Assembly: GCA_009760885.1 (NCBI GenBank)
Contig: CM019703.1
Location: 11,734,459-11,798,458, forward strand
DNA length: 64,000 nucleotides
From: Achatina immaculata
Taxonomy: Eukaryota > Mollusca > Gastropoda > Stylommatophora > Achatinidae
Direction of reading: 5' to 3'
Shown here: positions 22,409 to 33,582 of the stretch, one piece after another
Numbering within the stretch: the first letter of the stretch is position 1
Layout of the letters: each line of letters starts with the position of its first letter
Notes under the pieces: model-generated
Database searches by the model: none
Told to the model about the DNA's origin: nothing
The model's input: only the letters and a program-made list of their open reading frames with translations
Translations under genes and position numbers: made by a program

Positions 22409-23683
22409 TACGAGGGGTTTTTTAAGTTCTTGGCCTAAGGTACAAATACCTGAAACACACATTTAATATTAGGTGCATTTGTAGATCAGGTTAATGTAAG
22501 ATTAAACACCAAGTTTCAAGAAATAGACTGCAACCAATTTTTTTTTTACAAGCTACTGAAGTGGTAAGGCGTGGCAGAAATTGAGAAAATGGATAAAATT
22601 TCTCATCAAACAGTTATTCGCTACCTCTACATCAAGGGCTTATCATCGAAGGAGATCCATGAGGATATGGTAAAGACTCTAGGGGAGAGTGGCCCTTCTT
22701 ACAGCACAGTGAAGAAATTGGCAGCTCGGTTCAAACATGGAAGGGAGAGTCTGGAAGAGATCCCCATCCAGGAAGACCAAGAATAGCAACCACCGATGAA
22801 ACCACTGGCAGAATCCATGACATGATAATGGAGGATCAACAGTTAACTGAGCGATACATTGCTACTGAGTTGGGCATCTCCCAGGAACGTGTTCATGCCA
22901 TTATTCACAATGATCTTCAAATGACAAAGGTCTCTGCTTGATGGGTCCTGAAACTTCTTGGAGCTGATCACAAATAACAGCTTCTCAACATGTCAAGAAT
23001 CAATCTTGGCCATTTTTCTTCAGATCTTGAAAAGTTTCTTCAGCAATTTGTGACTATGGGTGAGACTTTGGTTCATCATTTTCAACCAGAAACCAAAGAA
23101 CAGTCAAAGCAGAGGAAACATCATGGATCCCCACCTGGTTCTGTCTGCAAGCAAAGTAATGGCTTCCATCTTTTGAGATTCAGAAGGTGTGCTGTTGGTA
23201 GACTAGCTTCAAAAGGGCAGAATGGTCACCAGAGCCTATTACACTAATCTTGTGAAGCAATTGTGTGTCAAAATGAAGGAAAAGTGTCGAGGGAAATTGA
23301 TGAGAGAAGTCATCTTGGAGCAAGACAATGCTCCAGTTCACAAGTCAGCGGTGGCAATGGCTGCCATTCATGAATGCAGCTTCCAGCTTCTTGAACATCT
23401 TCCTTATTCCCCAGATTTGGCCCCTTTGGACTATTACCTGTTTACCAAACTTAAAAATGAGCTCAGTGGTCGCAAATTTGGTTCAGATGATGACGTCATT
23501 CATGCTGTAGACCACTTTCTACTGGCACAATATGCTGACTTTTACAAAGAAGGGATCCATATGCTCCAAGATCGTTGGACTAAGTGCATAAACTTGCAAG
23601 GGGACTATATTGAGATAGCTCAGAAAAGTTGTCCACAAATAATCCGTTGTACCTTATGCCAAGAACTTATCAGTCACCTCTTA
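22409..23683 (+). mobile_element. Complete mariner element with TIRs and TA target duplication
   Basis: TA at 22409-22410 and 23682-23683 flanks 22411-23681 (1271 bp). The left end CGAGGGGTTTTTTAAGTTCT TGGCCTAAGGTAC and the reverse complement of the right end (AGAGGTGACTGATAAGTTCT TGGCATAAGGTAC) match at roughly 26 of 33 positions, ending in a perfect TAAGGTAC. One decayed transposase gene fills the interior. Length, TA duplication and DD34D spacing identify mariner. Both ends survive, so the copy moved as a unit and then decayed in place. Confidence 0.93.
22571..23640 (+). pseudogene. mariner transposase (DD34D), inactivated
   Basis: Starts MAEIEKMDKISHQTVIRYLY. N-terminal helix-turn-helix part: KGLSSKEIHEDMVKTLG, STVKKLAARFKHGRESLEE, then frame-shifted GRPRIATTDET and TELGISQERVHAIIH. 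The catalytic core has ILEQDNAPVHKS (second Asp) and, after 34 residues, LPYSPDLAPLDYYLF (third Asp). The block that normally begins with the first Asp (DETW) reads VTMGETLVHHF, with GGT at 23059-23061, so that Asp is Gly. TGA at 23174-23176 replaces the Trp of the ASIFWD motif and a TAG follows in VDYL. A frameshift lies before 22990. Confidence 0.9.
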
Positions 23684-24330
23684 TATTTCTTGTTTTTACT
23701 GTTCTTTTCTGTTCTTTCAAGATAAACCTGAGCAACCCAAAGCTTTGGAACGTCGTATATCAGATATCATTCATGATCGTAAGTTTGAGAGCATACCAAC
23801 CAAAACCCAATCTTCCAGCATTCGACCATGTAAACAGCATCTTATATTTATCGATTTCTGATTTGTGGAAGTTGACAGAATTTATGATTTCTTGTTAATT
23901 TTTTCTTTAATGTTTGTGTGATGAAGAAATTGTTGATAATTTTCAGTTTCTATGAAAAAAAAAAATTGACAAAATTCAAGAAATTCCCACTTCATGTTTT
24001 GTTGGTTTTTATATGCCTCCCCCCTTTTTTTTTGATGGTATATATTTATAAATGTCATGTTAAAATGGTTATTTAAGAAGCATTGAAAGATGTTAAACTT
24101 ACTTACACATAATTTATCTCTAAATTGTGGTAGGATTGGCTCAGTTGATATGGTGTGGTCTGTCAGTCATTCTCGGACTTGTGGTGCAGTGTTAAATCCC
24201 AGCTATCACCTCCCATTCATTGGAGTTCTCATTGGTGTTGTGAATCTCCTCTTCACTGGAGGAGATCAGAGCACTTGTAGACTTGTTTGACATGCAGTGA
24301 TGAACCCTGTAACATTTTTTTTTATATTTA

Positions 24331-24396
24331 AACCACGATCAAAATACATCAAAACCATAATCAAAATACATCAGAACCATAATCAAAATACATTAG
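24331..24396. repeat. 22-bp tandem repeat, 3 copies
   Basis: AACCATAATCAAAATACATC plus two bases, repeated three times. The surrounding 23684-24750 otherwise holds AT-rich sequence and, near 24130-24290, a possible degenerate SINE (GGCTCAGTTGATATGGTGTG). Confidence 0.8.
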
Positions 24397-24749
24397 TCAG
24401 ACATTGAGACCCTTTTTTCCCCCCGTGTATAAGAAATGTATTCAGTCTTATGTATTCATAAAAGTAAATGAGCTGTGGCTAAAGCAGTTCTGAGAACCAA
24501 ATAAATGTAATGATGACCTGTGTTAGACAGAAGCGATGGTAGTGGAAGAGAGGTAATCTGCAGATTTTTACAGACAGATGGAAACAAATGAAGCAGGGAT
24601 GACAAGTACCAGGTAGTAAACTGAATGTGTAGAAATGAAAATGAAAATTTTTTTAAAAGCAGACCCAAAAAAAAAAAAACATTGGAGCGAGCTTAGCTAT
24701 CAGGACATCTTCCTAGCATAAAAGTCAGCACAAAGTACCTATGTAGGCC

Positions 24750-25678
24750 TCTTTGTGTACCTCTGTGCCACCAGGAACTAAGTGTACCTCCATGCCACCA
24801 GGAACTAAGTGTACCTCCATGCCACCAGGAACTAAGTGTACCTCCATGCCACCAGGAACTAAGTGTACCTCCATGCCACCAGGAACTAAGTGTACCTCTA
24901 TGCCACCAGGAACTAAGTGTACCTCTGTGCCACCAGGAACTAAGTGTACCTCCATGCCACCAGGAACTAAGTGTACCTCCATGCCACCAGGAACTAAGTG
25001 TACCTCCATGCCACCAGGAACTAAGTGTACCTCCATGCCACCAGGAACTAAGTGTACCTCTATGCCACCAGGAACTAAGTGTACCTCTATGCCACCAGGA
25101 ACTAAGTGTACCTCTATGCCACCAGGAACTAGGTGTACCTCCATGCCACCAGGAACTAGGTGTACCTCTATGCCACCAGGAACTAGGTGTACCTCCATGC
25201 CACCAGGAACTAAGTGTACCTCTATGCCACCAGGAACTAAGTGTACCTCCATGCCACCAGGAACTAAGTGTACCTCCATGCCACCAGGAACTAGGTGTAC
25301 CTCTATGCCACCAGGAACTAGGTGTACCTCTATGCCACCAGGAACTAGGTGTACCTCCATGCCACCAGGAACTAGGTGTACCTCCATGCCACCAGGAACT
25401 AGGTGTACCTCCATGCCACCAGGAACTAAGTGTACCTCCATGCCACCAGGAACTAAGTGTACCTCTATGCCACCAGGAACTAAGTGTACCTCTATGCCAC
25501 CAGGAACTAGGTGTACCTCTATGCCACCAGGAACTAGGTGTACCTCTATGCCACCAGGAACTAGGTGTACCTCTATGCCACCAGGAACTAAGTGTACCTC
25601 CATGCCACCAGGAACTAAGTGTACCTCCATGCCACCAGGAACTAAGTGTACCTCTATGCCACCAGGAACCAAGTACTA
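24750..25678. repeat. 27-bp minisatellite, about 34 copies, with higher-order block structure
   Basis: The unit is GTGTACCTCCATGCCACCAG followed by GAACTAA. Two positions vary: AACTAAG or AACTAGG, and CTCCATG or CTCTATG. The AAG/AGG variants come in runs (after about 13 AAG copies: 3 AGG, 3 AAG, 5 AGG, 3 AAG, 3 AGG, 4 AAG), so multi-unit blocks were duplicated. A 27-bp unit without stops leaves both strands open for over 300 codons (CTSMPPGTK and GGMEVHLVP). There is no start context, splice site or codon bias, so I do not call a gene. Confidence 0.95.
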
Positions 25679-28421
25679 ATGAGAATAAAACAGAAAGCTT
25701 TGAAGTGAAGAACGTGAAGCTACATTTTGTATTAGAACCGAAGTGTTCCTTTTAAACCCAGTGTGAGGTTTCTCTGCTTTGCTGAAGATGAGAATTCATG
25801 TTGCTTCCTTTCAGTTGTTGTTGTTGTTGTTGTTGTTTTTGTTTTTGTTGTTGACATCAAGACACCACTTTTAATTTTCTGTAACTTATTTTATTTTGAT
25901 AGAAACTAAAATTTTGTTTTGTTGGCTAACAAGGCAAGTGTTTTGATACATTATAAAATAGGAAAAACTGTAATGGAGGAACAAGATTGTGGTAACTAGT
26001 ACATCTTTTGTAGTAACCCTATCACACCTATAATGTTCACATCTGAGAGACTGGCCCAGCCCCACCCTAAGGCAGCTTTTGTATTCACACTGCTTCTATA
26101 TACTAAAAAAATAGATGCATCTTCACACTATCACACATAAAGTCTATAATACACTTGCTATGAAAATCTGTAATGCATTTGCTATGAAAGTCTGTAACAC
26201 ACTTGCTGTGTATCTAGGTTCAGTGATTTCTTCTCTGTTTATGTCCATCTATGATGTGTACCTTTACTGTTTACAGAAGCAAAAAAAAAGTGATAAGTGT
26301 CTTGTATCTTTTTTTTTTTTTAAACTTTGACATTAACCATATCTTAATCTCAGATCTTTACCACATGTGCTGGCATGATGATTATATATATATATTCACA
26401 TTTGGTGTGAAATTGCTCAGCAGAATGAATATCATCCTTTGAAAGCGGATGATGTCTATCTATTTCAGAACAAAAAGTGCCTATTGTGTTACATTATGTT
26501 ATATACATTATTTTTGAAAGGGTTGGCTGCATTTTGCATTTTAAAATTGGTATTATTTTCTTAAATATGTTTGCTAGTTATAAATAGATTTGAATCAGAA
26601 ACTTGAGCTCACAGTGATGATCTTTAAAAAAAAAAAAAAAAGTATGAATCTGGTTTCAGACAGAAAATGTCAAAGCAAAAAAAGCATTTGAAAATATAGA
26701 TAGAGCTTAGCTAAAGGATTTTATCTAAAAGATGAAGTATAAATTATAATAAGTTATTAATTCAAGAAGTAATGTTTAACTAAAGGAGCTTTCAGTTTCT
26801 TTATCTTGCAGTTTCATTCCATATCATTTCATTAAAATACTTTTCTGCAGAACCAAAGTAAATGTTTAATTCATGAGCGTTAGATATGTGGCAGTTCAAG
26901 CAGTTAAAAATTTGTTGGAGCATATCTTCTCATTGCCGTTTTATCTTAACCATAAAATTAACACCTGTCATTGCCATCTGTGCTGATCATGGCTAGCAGT
27001 GCTTGAAACGCATGACCAGTTCACTCCCCTTTCCTCTAAGATTGAAGGTTGCAGGTTAGCATTTGAAAACTGAGTGTGGATTCAACACTGCAAGATTTAC
27101 TAATATAACTTGCATATTTATTTTCTTGCATGCATTGGGCCGCAGGTTGCTTCCTAAATGGAGTGTAATGTATAAGTCTATGCTCCTTATTTGCATGTTG
27201 GTTGCTAAAGTAAAGCTCTCAAATCCTAGATGAAGCATACATATTGAGATTAGTTTCAAGTTCTGCTCATAAGTTTGTTTCTTTTTAATTTTCAGTTTGG
27301 CTGAAATTTTTGTATGACTCCACAACCCTTACTTCGTGTTCATTAGTTGCTAAAATAATAGCTCTCAGAGATTACCTGAACAGAGTGTACAGTGATAAGT
27401 AGTTTCGAGTTCTATACCTGTTACAGATCTTGGTTGGTTTTTTTTACTTCTCTGAAAAACTGCCTTTTGAGGTCATTTTGAACAGAAACGATAAGCCAGC
27501 TGAGAAATGGATCTGGTGGCCTGGTTTAATCACTGAATTGATTTGAGAAGCAGGCTAATCAAAGGACTACCCAACAGGTGAACACGTCCCAACTCTACCC
27601 CTAGGAATTTTACGAGTGTTTTGACCAGCTCAGTTTTGCTTGTCCAGATAGCTGCCCTGGCACTTTAACACAGTCATCTTAAATCCAGCCAGAAAAAAAT
27701 ATGAAATTTAGTGTGATCTTTGTTAAAAAGAAAGAAAAAAAAAATTTTAAATTCATTGTCATCTTTGCTGAAACCCCTAAAAATGTTTATATTAACACAA
27801 TCCTCATTAAATCCAATAAAAACATTTACTGAGATTTTGCTGTATAAATCTTTCATTAAAAGCATGAGAGTGAGTCCAAAAGAAAAAAGTAACCTTGGAT
27901 CAAGGGATGCAGTCCTTGAAAAACATATGAAAAGATTTTTTTTTACTCATCTTCGAGTCTCTTCATATATTTTTTCAATAGTTACATCCTTTGATTTGCA
28001 GTTACTTTTTGACTTGCCCTTGCAGATTTTGGTATACATTTTTATGATGTATTTGCACCTGCAACAACTCACTGTGTTAGATTATTGAAGATTTATAGGG
28101 CAGCAGAATTATATACAGATTTTTCTCTTAATAAAACAATAACTGCTTGAAATATATTGAGGAAAATTACGTTAGTCTATGTTGGATAGCAGTAAAATTA
28201 GTCAAATATTTTGATTTAGAATTATTAGAACAGAAATGCAATGTCCTAACATGTCCACAGTATTGATATATGATAGTTTGTTAACATTTACATAGTAGTG
28301 AAAGGGTTAACATGGGGTATTTCCATATTTGTTTACAGACTTAACAATTTCTGCATGTTTGAAAAGGTAAATCTAATCAAGGATGTCCAAAAGAAAAATG
28401 GCTGTGTTATTTTAGGCTGCC
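25679..28421. other. Intron with minor repeats, no gene seen
   Basis: Contains a GTT microsatellite (about 25817-25838) and three 24-bp copies of AAAGTCTATAATACACTTGC TATG (26139-26212). Poly-A and poly-T runs recur. Frames at 27056-27325 and 27720-28088 are AT-rich, with no domain or splice context. Confidence 0.45.
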
Positions 28422-28560
28422 AGTTCTTTATCCCTAGCATTATTTTAACCTGTGAGTTTTTTACCCTTAGCATTATTTTAACCTGTGAGTTCTTTACTCC
28501 TGGCATTATTTTAACCTGTAAGTTCTTTCTCCATTGAAAGATTTTTGACCTGTGAGTTTT
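28422..28560. repeat. 33-bp tandem repeat, about 4 copies
   Basis: AGTTCTTTACTCCTGGCATT then ATTTTAACCTGTG, at 33-bp spacing. Confidence 0.8.
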
Positions 28561-30255
28561 AGTTGTTAAGAAATTTTACAACGCTCATCTCTCATATTTG
28601 GTGTTTCACATTCACATTCTGAGAAACCCTCAAAAAAAAATTTTTTTAAAAATCAATTTCCCAGAGTTGTCAAGAAGTCAAATTTACATGCCACGGTTGG
28701 TGATATTATGTCCCTTTGTTACTTTGACTTTCTTGATCAAGCCAGTCGTTTGTGTAGCATCTTCTGTTTGAGTGGAAAACTGTCTTATTTTTAATTAAAA
28801 TCTTGTGCAGTAACTTAATAAATGTGTGAATGTGAACTGAAGGCAACAAAAATAAACACAATGGTTATCTACGATGTATCAGAATTATGTTACATCAACC
28901 ATTTTTTTTTTTTTACAACCTGAAGATATTTTGGTACTGTGCAAAACAGGCTTTCATTGGTACATGAACATTACGTCGATTAAAATAAGTTGTTGTATCT
29001 GCTACTTTTGGCCTTTTTTTTTTAATGGAATAATCTGTAGTCATTATTTACTGAATAAAGAGTGGAAAAATAAGGTGTGGGCAAAGCCTGGCTGCAGTGG
29101 CTTATCCAGCTCGGTACTACGAAATGGTCCTTTAAAGTATTAACCATTTGTTATCCATTTTAAATGTTATGTCACATATTGAAATATTCAAAGTTCTCCA
29201 CAATATCACTGAGACACTCTCACTAACATGTGTAATGTCACTCTTTCACTGTTCCATTGGTCCATGTCATGTCACCCTTTCACTGTTTCCTTTCTCTTGG
29301 TTATATCATGTGCATTATGGTAGGAAAGTTCTAGATTAGACTTAATATTGTTGGGTAGATTTTTTTATAGCTTTTTACAGGTGGTTCACTGGCTGAGTCA
29401 CAAGACAGAATATTCGTGGCTTCTGCTCTTATTTAGAGTGTTATGGGACATTGCTATCCCCCAAGGGGTTATGATGAAGTTCAAGGTGATGATTGTGGGC
29501 TGCTGTAGCATTCACAGTTCTTGCAGTGTTTATAAGAAGTATAGTTTAGCTGGAAGGCCAGACTTTCCATAAGATGAGAAGAGACATCCATGCCTGTTGT
29601 AGCCTGTTTCTTGTTTCTTGATTTTTGTATGTTTCAGTCACATATGGTTTACCAGCCTGAGTCACAGGGCAGATGACTGTCCTCTGTGCAGTTGATTTTA
29701 TGAATTCTGGCATACTGTATTGAGGAGACCCTGAAAGCAGCGCTTACCTTCCTTCAAAGCAAGACACACTGGATTACACTGTAGCCATGGTTGACATAGA
29801 GAACAAAAAAATAGAATATTATGTGCATCTTGGTTTCATGAATATTGTTTTCGCAAATCGCAGCAGGTGAACGAGGAAAAAAAAAAGCAAAAATTGTAAA
29901 TGGAATTGCTTAAATTAGGTGGAAGTTGCTTCTTTCCTTTGTTATATTTGTGTAGAAATATAATTCTGATGTTTTTCTTAGATATATTACTACCACATGA
30001 AATGGAGAAGTGCCTTTACTTTCTATGCATTGGCCGACATGTTGACCAGTAGAGGACAAGGTTGTGTTTTTGAGAATGCTGTTTTTAGAAATGCACATTT
30101 TCCACATGAGGCTGTCTAGAAAACCTCCATGTATAGTAATACAGTGAACTCAAAAGTGCTAAGAGTAGATATTTAAATCGGTTGGTAGAGGGCGCTGATG
30201 GTGCCCATTGTGTGCTGTATGCTAATCTAAATATTGTGCTGGTGCTCTGTCACAG
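28561..30255. other. Intron, nothing firmly recognised
   Basis: Two similar segments near 29385-29430 and 29640-29690 share GTTCACTGGCTGAGTCACAA versus GTTTACCAGCCTGAGTCACA, probably an old local duplication. No coding support. Confidence 0.4.
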
Positions 30256-30308
30256 TCAGAGTTGCCCCTTGCAACATTATGATGGAAGAGCTAGATGGGC
30301 CAGCTGAG
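30256..30308 (+). CDS. ATP8A: ATP8A-type flippase, candidate cassette exon 3 of 6
   Basis: Acceptor TGCTCTGTCACAG (ends 30255, a short pyrimidine tract) and donor GCTGAG/GTAAGA at 30308/30309. Two bases complete a codon begun by the single T of the exon ending 6818 (TTC, Phe), then 17 codons, ending in phase 0: RVAPCNIMMEELDGPAE. The phase fits the upstream exon and the next one (32545), which random AG/GT pairs need not do. I know no vertebrate counterpart for this sequence. It lies inside a longer open frame (30234-30500), so an extended form is possible. Together with the next exon it adds 36 residues before the GFAFS motif and could be skipped without losing frame. Confidence 0.55.
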
Positions 30309-30510
30309 GTAAGAGTTCCTGCTATTTTGCTCCCACGCCAAAGTGACACAGCCTTGAGCGCAGAATATATATCCTTTCGGTTGTTTTGTCTAACAGCAGT
30401 CATATTTTGTGCACATGTTTCTGCTTTTTATGCAACCATCGCAAGGCAGATGCATTTTAAAGGATTTGTTTTTTTTTTTTTAAAGCATTGTTTTCTCTAA
30501 ATAAGTGCGG

Positions 30511-30613
30511 GTATGAACAGGGTACAGGCTCATAGATATGAACAGAGCACAGGCTCATAGATATGAACAGAGCACAGGCTCATAGATATGAACAGAGCAC
30601 AGGCTCATAGATA
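30511..30613. repeat. 25-bp tandem repeat, 4 copies
   Basis: ATGAACAGAGCACAGGCTCA TAGAT repeated four times; the first copy has GGGTAC for GAGCAC. Confidence 0.9.
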
Positions 30614-31420
30614 TATTTAATTCATATATTGTGAAGAGCTAGAATTTAAAAAACTGTGAAGCTTGAAGATAGATGCTGTACATGTTTAGGCAAGAAACTG
30701 CACTTGGCAATACTTATATTTGTCCAAATGTTTGATTTTTGTTGTTGTTGAAACAGCAGTTTTTTTTCAAAGTCGTATATTACAGTTCACAATGCCTTGT
30801 TTTTCTTTGAATGGGTTTTTTTTTTTAATAAGAAGAAAAACAGACCAAAAGTGCAGCTGTAAATTTCTTAATTATCAGATTAAATTTTAAGCCAAAGTTA
30901 AAAATATACTCCTTTATTTCTTATGCTGCTAAGAGAATTTTAAATGGCTTGTAACAAATTTTTAAAAAAAATAACTGCTGTCATATGATTATATCCCGTA
31001 GTTGGAAGTTTGTAGTTTTAAACCTCTGTAGAAATTTTTAAATAAGCATCGCGTCATTACCCAGCTAACTTTTAATGACTGATGAATGATAAAAAAAAAA
31101 GTGTAAATGTGTTGTGGGTGTTATTCATTGGAGACAGGGTTGAAATATTTATAGACCAGTCTTGTTATAGCAAATCAGTATGTTTTTGTTACTTGCAAAT
31201 TTAGATATTTTGTTTATCACCTGCAGAAGCTGCTTATTGCTTTTTCCATTTTTGTTTGTTTGTTTCAAATCTTTTTAAGTTTTAAATTATAATCAAAACT
31301 TTTTCTCATATTTTTTTTCTGAAGTTTTAGGTTAATCAGTCATACTGTAAATCCACATTCCTAATGTGGCTTCACTTTTGGCATTATTTCATCAAAAAAA
31401 TACAATATGGACTGGAAATG

Positions 31421-31514
31421 CCAAACTTCTTGGTATTTTAAATTGCCAGACTTCTTGATATTTTAAATTGCCAAACTTCTAGGTGTTTTAAAATTGCCAA
31501 ACTTCTTGGTGTTA
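31421..31514. repeat. 25-bp tandem repeat, about 4 copies
   Basis: CCAAACTTCTTGGTATTTTA AATTG with small changes. Apart from this and the previous repeat, 30614-32544 shows no recognisable feature. Confidence 0.85.
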
Positions 31515-32544
31515 TATTGATGCAGAACAAAAAGTGTTTTGGAGACATAAAAATTATTGGTGAAACATTAAATTTTATAATCATGTGAAACAGAGGTTAA
31601 AAGGTGAATAAAAGGTTCGATATTCTTTCTTGAGAATAAGACAAGTGTTTACTGTATACTGGGCATGACCTAGCTCTGTTTCTGGCCTGAGGAAGCTGCT
31701 TCCTTGCACCTGGGACATGCCCATAAGTGTTGTGCCCTCGACATCAGTATGTCCTGTTTCTTGGCTGATGTGATACCAATACTACGTTGGTTGAAAATGG
31801 CTCGTGTTCTAGCACACAACTTGGACTTGCTTCCAGTTCCTCTGATGGCATGTAATTTACTGTGGCAAACAGATACTTTTTTGAGGAAGAATAATTGGTG
31901 AAAAGACTGTCTTTATAGATGTCTCATGATGGCAGCAAGTGTGATCTTTCTACAGGTTCATATTTAGCAGTTTGTTGTATCGTGGTCATTTTCAGGTTAT
32001 GTAGTTCTCTTTCACTTGGGTCCTCTGTCTCTCGTAACTACAGCTCCTTTCCCCACTATCTTATGACAGAGGACTGCCATTCATACATTGTCATTTAGCA
32101 TATCCTTTTTTCGGAGAAGTTAAATTATTTCCAGTCCATGTACTTATATACATATATATTTTTTAAAACTTCTGTGTGGGTAAAGTTTTTAGTAGCATGT
32201 ATGATTACTGTGGGAATTAGCTTTTGTAAATACCATTATTATATTACATGTTTGCAAAATTAAGCTTAAATGTATTTAAATATCATTTAATCATGATTAT
32301 TACATTATTATCATTGAGTTTGATGGTCATGATTTTTCAGATCACCCAGATAATAAGCACTTTCCAGTCAGGTCTTGCCTGTTTCACATACAGCTGGGAC
32401 TTTCAAAGTCCAGTATTGATTCCAGCAATACCACACTGTGTTTGGTCTCATAGAAATACATCTAACCTTGCTGTTTTCCTGCCAGAACAAGAATTTGACA
32501 TGTTCTTGTTTTTTATGTCCAGTTTTTTATTTTTATTTGTGTAG

Positions 32545-32599
32545 CAAAATAATGGAAATAAGAATTCAGAGATACCCTTCATCAACTTGGGCGATGCAG
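32545..32599 (+). CDS. ATP8A: ATP8A-type flippase, candidate cassette exon 4 of 6
   Basis: The acceptor is a T-rich tract TTTATTTTTATTTGTGTAG (ends 32544) and the donor ATGCAG/GTAACA at 32599/32600, weaker than the GTAAGT donors. The frame is 18 codons plus one base: QNNGNKNSEIPFINLGDA, phase 0 in and 1 out. The last G joins AT of the exon at 42186 to give GAT (Asp) before GFAFS. The peptide is polar and looks like a flexible linker. Support rests on splice signals and phase agreement on both sides; I do not recognise a homologue, so transcript evidence is what would settle it. Confidence 0.55.
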
Positions 32600-32697
32600 G
32601 TAACAAAAGAGATGGAATAGTTACAAAGGAATCATGTGCTGATAAAACGAGTGACACTCTGTCAACAGGAGGACAGCCTACCTAGGGTGGGGCATTG

Positions 32698-33400
32698 TAC
32701 GAGGGTCATACCGAAGGTCATGAGCAAAATTTTTTTTAAAATCTGGATTTATAGATAGATAAAATATAAATGTATCGCCTTAATCTGCATCCATTGTACT
32801 TATGTAGAGGTCACATGACATCACCGTCATGTGACCACGTGGAACATAAACAAAATGGCAGGTACTGAAGTTTCGTTTCGTCAATGTGCTGTTATTGATT
32901 TCCTTGTTAAGAGGAAATCCCCACTGATGAAATTCAGCAGAGACTTCAACTTGCTTATGGTGATGTGTGTATGGGTGTTAGGAGGTGGGTGAAACATTTC
33001 AAAGATGGAAACACGAGCATCCAAGATATGCCTTGCAGCAGTCGCCCTAGAACTGCCTCCACTGAACGGTGGAAAGGATTGACAACATCATTAAAGAAGA
33101 CAGACGTGCCACAATATCTGAAATCGCTGTAAATCTTGGAGTAGGACACAATGCAGTACAGGAAATGACTGAAACCCTAGGCTATAGAAAAGTTTGTGCC
33201 AGCTGGGTCCTCAGGAGAGAATGTCCAGAAACCAGTGCATCTGTGCTGTCGGTCAGCTGGAATGGAATTCTCCTGGGAGAACAGTTTAAAAACATCAGAA
33301 CAACAAGAAAGACAATTGAGAAGAGAGGCAGGGGAAGGCCAAGAAGAAAAAAAAATAGCATGGACATTCAAACGTGGCATTAACTGAGCTAATGGAAGAT
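32698..33400 (+). pseudogene. Second mariner-type transposase, 5' part with left TIR
   Basis: TA then CGAGGGTCATACCGAAGGTC at 32700 is a standard mariner left end. A start MAGTEVSFRQCAVIDFLVKR follows at about 32854. Frame-shifted pieces continue: RLQLAYGDVCMGVRRWVKHF, RPRTAS, ERIDNIIKEDRRATISEIAV and LGYRKVCASWV. This is the N-terminal double helix-turn-helix region of SETMAR-like mariner proteins. The catalytic domain does not follow; from about 33250 the sequence no longer matches and no right TIR was found. The 3' half has been lost or replaced. Confidence 0.75.
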
Positions 33401-33552
33401 ATCAAGGATGGAGGTTTGTAGTGGAGCCTGACATCTGAGAAAAGTGCTGATGTCCAAGATCTTAGCATATCAGGAGATCACATCCAACATTTGTTCATCC
33501 CTAGCTGCTCAGAGATGCAGTTTAGCATCTTGGTTTAACATTTACTTAATAC
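33401..33552. other. Short unassigned stretch before nested LINEs
   Basis: No recognisable coding signal. It ends in AT-rich target sequence for the next insertion. Confidence 0.3.
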
Positions 33553-33582
33553 ATATATCTGTTAAGTATTAAGTAAGATACA

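Noticed and set aside
24725..25679. Two open frames over 300 codons on opposite strands
   Set aside because: Both are products of a 27-bp minisatellite without stops; no splice or start context and no non-repeat coding sequence.
27720..28088. 122-codon frame
   Set aside because: AT-rich with Lys/Phe/Leu bias, no motif, overlaps an opposite-strand frame of the same kind.
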